Made by a program: the position numbers and the translations under genes. Source: Polytrichum commune (Eukaryota; Streptophyta; Polytrichopsida; Polytrichales; Polytrichaceae). Taken from it: DNA of 64,000 nucleotides. The stretch is from the NCBI GenBank assembly GCA_950295325.1, contig OX485808.1:33133180-33197179 (forward strand). The letters are read 5' to 3'. Positions 59,783 through 64,000 of the stretch are shown piece by piece. The stretch's first letter is position 1. Every line of letters begins with the position of its first letter. The notes beneath the pieces were generated by a model, which saw only the letters and a list, made by a program, of their open reading frames with translations, had not been told where the DNA came from and did not search any database.

Positions 59783-60108
59783 TGTGGCGAGGCCGGTAGG
59801 CCGAGGCCATTGTATCTTTTGGGTGAGGTTGGTATTTTGAATGAGGGTTTAATAGGTATTTGAAATAGGGTTTGTGATGGTGTTTGATGTTGAGGTGAGG
59901 TTTATTTAAGGTGAGTAGTTTATATTTATTTTTTGTAAATAAATTAGGTAAGGCAATTATTGTTTTTTGTGTAGTTTTTGGGAGGTAGTGTATAGGTTTA
60001 GTATGTTGGTGGGTAGGCTTTGTGATTGTGTTAATGATAGGGTTGAGGGAGTGGTAGTGTATATATCGTGTTAGTTTTATTTTGTGGCGAGGCCGGTAGG
60101 CCGAGGCC
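59783..60108. repeat. 26-bp direct repeat spaced exactly 300 bp at the LINE 5' end
   Basis: TGTGGCGAGGCCGGTAGGCC plus GAGGCC occurs at 59783-59808 and 60083-60108. The first copy covers the start codon region of the polyprotein frame. The repeat is GC-rich and partly self-complementary (GGCC ggta GGCC). Confidence 0.9.
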
Positions 60109-61924
60109 GTATTGTGTACTTTGTTGTATTGGATAGGATATTGTTGTATTGTGAGTAAATAGATTTGTTTTTGTAAGGTGTTGGGGGGGGTTTTCTTTGT
60201 GAATTTTTGATGTTATAGTATTCATGAATACTATAGGTAGGGTTTCATTTTTAGTATATATTAATAATTTAATAATGTTTTTTATTTTTAGTATATAAAT
60301 ATACTATAAGTAATTTATAATTGTACGCCGCCGGGATGTTTGTCGAAATTAGTTTGTCAAGTCCATATTGTTTTCAATTTCCGATATGTCCGGATGAGCC
60401 GCTTCGATAGCATCCAAGGTAATCTTCATTTGCCTTTGAAGGAGTTGTATTTGGAGCTTGGAATTCTTGTTTGACTCCGCTTGCACATGGTCGGCATAAA
60501 CTTTTGCCTCTTGCACAATCTCACCTTTAAGGTTCACCATTTCCTTTCGTATTTCATCCGTCCCATTTTTTACCGCTGCTTCTACCATCTTGTTGAGATC
60601 TTTGTTGGTGATGTTTTGGTGCGGTCCATTCTCCAGAGCTTGGATGGTGTTTGCAAGTGCGGTGTTCACGTCTGAAAATTCAAGTCTAACTAGCTCTTCT
60701 TTACTAGGTGCATTTATTCCGTCTAGACTTTTTGGATGGGGGATAAATTCAACATATTTACCAAATATTTTTTCATTTTTCTTAACAAATTTCTTGTAGA
60801 CAAACGAGTTGAGGCATTGGACATTGCATGAGCCCGTATGCTTCCCGTTCTCAAGTCTAAAGTAAAAACTGAGAACATTTAGTTCTCCCATGCATTTTCG
60901 GATTCCTTCTTCGATTTGCATGGTTGTTTTTACCTTATTGAGGTTACGGGCAATTAGAATGAGTGCATTCTTTCGGGCTTTATCATCTTCTGAGAGTTTT
61001 TCGTTACTTGCAAAGTTTACATCTACTATTTCATTGAAAAACGAAAGTTTGAGTGCTTTAATTCTTTTGGCTTCTTCTGGAGAGGGTGCTTTAATCCAAG
61101 CAAACTCTGCATCCGCCGATTTTTGCACATTCGTTATTTCAAAGTCAAGGCCTCGTCGAAATCCATCCCCAACTATTTCTACAAACAAATCATAGCATTC
61201 TTTACCCTTGATTGACGGGGTTGTGACTTTGATGGAGAGCATGGATGCAATTGCAATGGTATCAAAGGATTTACACACTTTGCCTATAGCATGTGTAAAT
61301 TGGCCAAGCTTGAGGATGAAAGGTCTCAATCCACAGAGAAGGCCATATCCATCCATTTCAAGGTTTTTAAGGTGGAGTTTAATAATTCCACTCCATCTTT
61401 TGGTCCCATGAATACAAAGGACAGCTATGGGCTCTCTTAGGACTTCCCCGACCTCTATCCTCATTGTTTTTAGTCTCTCCTTTGTTAAGTTGAGTATCAC
61501 ATCTCTATCCAATTCTATTTTTTCAATTTCAAAATGGATAGATATGTGATAGTCCAAAGCAAATCCATGGTCACCCACTTCCACATCTGAAGGAATGTGC
61601 ACTATTAGAAAATCATGACCAAATCAACAAAGAATCAACAGATCTTTGTCGATCCGGGCACTGCAATGACCGATTTCACTGATTTTTGAATTTTTGTAAA
61701 AATCAACAGTTTACTGCCTACATTTTTGTTGATTAGAATAGTACAATGACCAAATCAACAAAATTTTAGTAAATGTGAAATCTTTTTTGAATCTTTTTTG
61801 AAATATTCTAGGATCTATTGGAATATTGTAAAATCTTTTTAATTTTTTGCAATTTATGGACTTGTAAGTGTATGGGTATGGAAATAATTACGAATTCAAA
61901 GGTGTTTAAATATTATAAATATTA

Positions 61925-62265
61925 TATTAGTTGATAGTTAATTTTATATATATTAATATATTAATATGTATAATATGTATATAATATATGTAACATATAA
62001 TATATATATGTATATATATGTCTGTATATATATATGTATATATGTATATAATATATGTATACAATATATGTAACATGTATGTATATAATATATAATATAT
62101 AAATATGTATACATTTACAGTAAATATATACAGTATATATTTACTGTAATTATATACTGTATATATACTGTAATTATATAATGTAATTATATATTGTATA
62201 TATTTACTGTAATTATATACTGTAATTATATACTGTATATATTTACTGTAAATATATACATCAAG
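61925..62265. repeat. AT-rich palindromic satellite inside the CACTA-like element
   Basis: (TA)-rich tract followed by repeats of 'ctgtaattatatactgtata' and 'tttactgtaaatatata' in alternating orientation; strongly self-complementary. Confidence 0.85.
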
Positions 62266-62324
62266 TAGGTAGTAAAGAGAAATTAGTGGCCTTATTCTAG
62301 AAAGGTTTAAAACACTTCGTTTAT

Positions 62325-62535
62325 ATCATGTGTGATGTGATGACCTAGTGGTTAAGGCACATTTGTGGGTATCACTAGGTGCAAGGTTCGATTCATGTGG
62401 CCGACACCTTCGGCCTTGGCTCTGCCACCTATGTGAGTGGTAGGTAGTCTATACTTGTAGGTGACGTATATCTTGAGGGTTACTTTGGAGGGGTTAGGAA
62501 TTGCAGATCTGACATTTATTCATTTTTTATTTTTT
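62325..62535 (+). mobile_element. tRNA-derived SINE nested in the CACTA-like element
   Basis: A-box-like TGACCTAGTGG at 62341-62351 and B-box GGTTCGATTCA at 62385-62395. The 3' region ends in a T/A-rich tail before a (TA)n tract at 62543-62562. Same layout as the SINE at 38246-38445. Confidence 0.7.
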
Positions 62536-63080
62536 AATGTTATATATATATATATATAATAAGTTTTTTTTTAAAAATATTTTTGTGACCATATCAACAG
62601 AAAAAATCAACAAAATTGTGTTACATCATGTCCAGGTCAACGCGTCCTAAGTAACAACCGCGACCAACGCCTTTCTGTTGATCCGGACGCAAAATTTTCT
62701 ACTAGTGCTGGGTGAGATTGTAGTGCATTCCCTCCTTACCATCCGTTCGTATGGAAGGCCACTGTTCTTGGGCAACGAACGGAAATGAGGGAGATGACTC
62801 CACCATTTCATGTGCTTCAGACTCACACATATTTTTTTTGACTAACTCAGTGAAAGAAGGTGTTTGAATGAGAGGCATGTTGGCAAATTTTGCAATTGTG
62901 TTCATAGCTTGAAAACCAAGCCAATAGGGGGGGGCGTGTTCTCTCAGTGGGTGCTATTCCTTTAATTTTTTTTTGACTTGACAATACCACAGCAAGCACT
63001 GGACATTTTCCACTTGTAGAATCTATATTTTCATTTTCAAACAACTTACGGGATGATGAGGTTGGAGTGATGGTTGCCAT

Positions 63081-64000
63081 TCTGATATAAGCAAAGCAAA
63101 CAAACGTTTTGTACTTTAGTTTTGAATGAGGTATACTTCTTATTTTCTTTCCTCTAATTCTTTTCCACAAATTAAGTTGTGGACCTCCTAGGAATTGAGA
63201 GTGAAAGAAGAAGTGATTGCATGTTCTAACATCATATGAGTACTAGTATGAGTACAACTTGCATTCATCCTATGATAACACCTTTTCCTATTCATATGAA
63301 TCTTCATATTAGTATTTACAAATTGGTTGTAAGTGCTCTTATGTAGATTATGATTTGTCACAACTCTAACATTCCATACATCTCCTAAGCATTTGAGGCA
63401 AGTATAACTAAAAGCACAAGCATCTACCGTTACTACCACGGATCCATTATTTCTAATGGAACATACATTTATGATATGAACATTAAGGTTGTTATACCAT
63501 ACCTTTGGATTTATGACGTTCTTATATGTGTTTTTAAAGCAAGAGTTTGTAAGGCATTCCCATGTGGTATGAGAGTTGACACTGAGAGTATATCCAGTAT
63601 GGTGTGGCTAGTACTAGCCACATAATGATAACAAGGTAGGTTGCATATGCAACCTTCATTTTGCTTACTATCCTAACAAACCTATCAATGCTATGATGTG
63701 TCTAAGACTATGTGTGTGCCTATGTGCAAATAATGAGAAAACAAATTTACGTGTAAACTTACCAAGCGGATGAAGGGCAGCAAAACTACTTCTACTTTTA
63801 GGGAGCAAAAAAGAAGCTAAGTGCCTAGTTAACTAATGTGTGTGTGTGTTTCTAATTGATTAAGTGTGTATCTACTGTGATTTTAGTTTGTTTCGTTTGT
63901 GTGTGTGTTCTCTATGTGTCTAAGTGCCTATCTAAGTGGGGGTTTTGCATATGCAACCTTCATACTACCTCCTACATAAGAAATTGCTATGTGACTAATT
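63081..64000. other. Upstream flank of the RRM-like gene, no supported gene
   Basis: TTGCATATGCAACCTTCAT occurs at 63641-63659 and 63945-63963 in direct orientation; its core TTGCATATGCAA is palindromic. (GT)-rich patches lie near 63838 and 63896. The minus-strand frame 63188-63439 has no recognisable domain. Confidence 0.4.

Larger units (their letters stand above)
52500..59810 (-). pseudogene. LINE polyprotein (ORF2-like), broken by stops and frameshifts
   Basis: The start is the ATG at 59810-59808. Pieces: 59810-58245 (521 residues: N-terminal region, 2A-like motif, most of the APE domain); 58132-57758 (end of APE, NLNSNHYPVVLHI); 57486-56977 (RT fingers, NNNKPPDPDKIPNSILK); a shifted frame 56975-56710 (YIDFKNAFGSIDHARF) with a stop at 56861-56863; 56707-55631 (QGDTLSPYLFIIFLEPLL, AAYADDLAAIA, thumb); a TGAATG at 55628-55633; 55630-54467 (linker, ending FGSLGKAFDHKW then stop); 54450-54120 (extra segment); about 53970-53007 (RNase H and finger); 52994-52500 (PD-(D/E)XK-like). 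About seven disabling changes are visible, yet all motifs are readable, so the copy is fairly young. It cannot make an intact protein now. Confidence 0.85.
52032..60340 (-). mobile_element. Non-LTR retrotransposon (LINE), dual-endonuclease Dualen/RandI-like, with 2A-like motif
   Basis: Read on the minus strand, the 5' end lies at about 60230-60340 and the 3' end at 52032-52050 in a (TATC)n tail. The sense strand is markedly poor in G across the whole stretch, and this skew stops near 60300. Domains in order: N-terminal region with a 2A-like GDIEPNPGP, APE endonuclease, reverse transcriptase (YADD), a linker with an extra conserved segment, RNase H, a CxxC..HxxxxC finger, and a PD-(D/E)XK-like domain. 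Dualen elements of green algae are known to combine two endonuclease types; membership here is inference from domain order. The 3' junction lies inside the satellite at 51-52 kb. No 5' target duplication was found, so the 5' limit is approximate. Confidence 0.8.
61600..62707. mobile_element. CACTA (En/Spm)-like non-autonomous element
   Basis: The left terminus CACTATTAGAAAATCATG and the reverse complement of the right terminus CACTAGTAGAAAATTTTG follow the CACTA..AGAAAA pattern. The subterminal word 'atcaaca' occurs about eight times in both orientations within 200 bp of the ends (61624, 61634, 61703, 61752, 62595, 62607, inverted at 61726 and 62675). Flanking triplets are GTG and CTG, an imperfect 3-bp duplication. 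There is no transposase. The interior holds an AT-rich palindromic tract and a SINE. Confidence 0.75.
60349..63080 (-). pseudogene. Unrecognised RRM-like / coiled-coil protein gene, split by a CACTA-like element
   Basis: The ATG at 63080 opens MATITPTSSSRKLFENEN. The frame must shift once in the run of eight G at 62926-62933 to read PPYWLGFQAMNTIAKFANM, then runs to NLTQ at 62708. A 1.1-kb element follows, and the same frame resumes at 61599 with HIPSDVEVGDHGFALDYHIS and runs to the stop at 60349, giving about 580 residues without the insert. Residues about 370-460 have the strand-helix-strand-strand-helix layout of an RRM (ALILIARNL, CMGELNVLSFYFRLENGKHT, SFVYKKFVKKN). The last 100 residues look like a coiled coil. 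I do not know the family. It could be a host gene or an ORF1-like retroelement protein. It lies just upstream of the LINE on the same strand, but its base composition lacks the LINE's G-poor skew, so I keep them apart. Confidence 0.6.

Noticed and set aside
60349-61602. Treating the RRM-like ORF as ORF1 of the LINE
   Set aside because: Base composition differs sharply from the LINE, and the frame reaches through a CACTA insert to a start at 63080. Adjacency alone is not enough; left open as an alternative.

Overview
This is nuclear DNA of a land plant. It carries a seven-exon EIN2 homologue (the central ethylene-signalling protein) and a seven-exon PLP-dependent cysteine-synthase-like gene, both with GT-AG introns. 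They sit in long, low-GC, repeat-rich intergenic DNA. The lineage cannot be fixed from sequence alone. A piggyBac relic and an animal/alga-like LINE would be unusual for an angiosperm, so a lycophyte, fern or other non-seed plant is my low-confidence guess. Layout: 746-6114 is a Mutator-like element (MULE) with 25-bp terminal inverted repeats (TIRs). It carries a broken SWIM-finger transposase, a convergent small ORF and an array of hairpin-forming subterminal repeats. 6.65-8.6 kb holds a decayed hAT-like transposase. 9678-15945 (minus) is EIN2. 16-27 kb is intergenic, with a minisatellite and several MITEs. 27.9-28.9 kb (minus) is a piggyBac transposase relic. 29-44 kb is a mosaic of MITEs (PIF/Harbinger type with TAA/TTA target duplications, hAT type with an 8-bp duplication, Mutator type with an 11-bp duplication), a 1.1-kb minisatellite, an AT-rich satellite, a tRNA-type SINE and an L1-like fragment. 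44826-50502 (minus) is the PLP enzyme gene. 51.0-52.0 kb is a higher-order satellite abutted by a LINE. About 52.03-60.3 kb (minus) is that LINE: a 2A-like peptide motif, APE endonuclease, reverse transcriptase, an extra conserved unidentified segment, RNase H, a zinc finger and a C-terminal PD-(D/E)XK-like domain. It is broken by stops and frameshifts. 60349-63080 (minus) is an unrecognised RRM-like/coiled-coil protein gene split by a 1.1-kb CACTA-like element, which itself contains a SINE. How the parts relate: EIN2 and the PLP enzyme look like functional host genes and are unrelated to each other. Nearly everything else is mobile DNA in decay, often nested. The most notable item is the LINE, whose domain order resembles the dual-endonuclease Dualen/RandI group and which also carries a 2A-like motif. 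A 43-bp insert elsewhere in the window (42332-42374) looks like a severely 5'-truncated copy of its 3' end.
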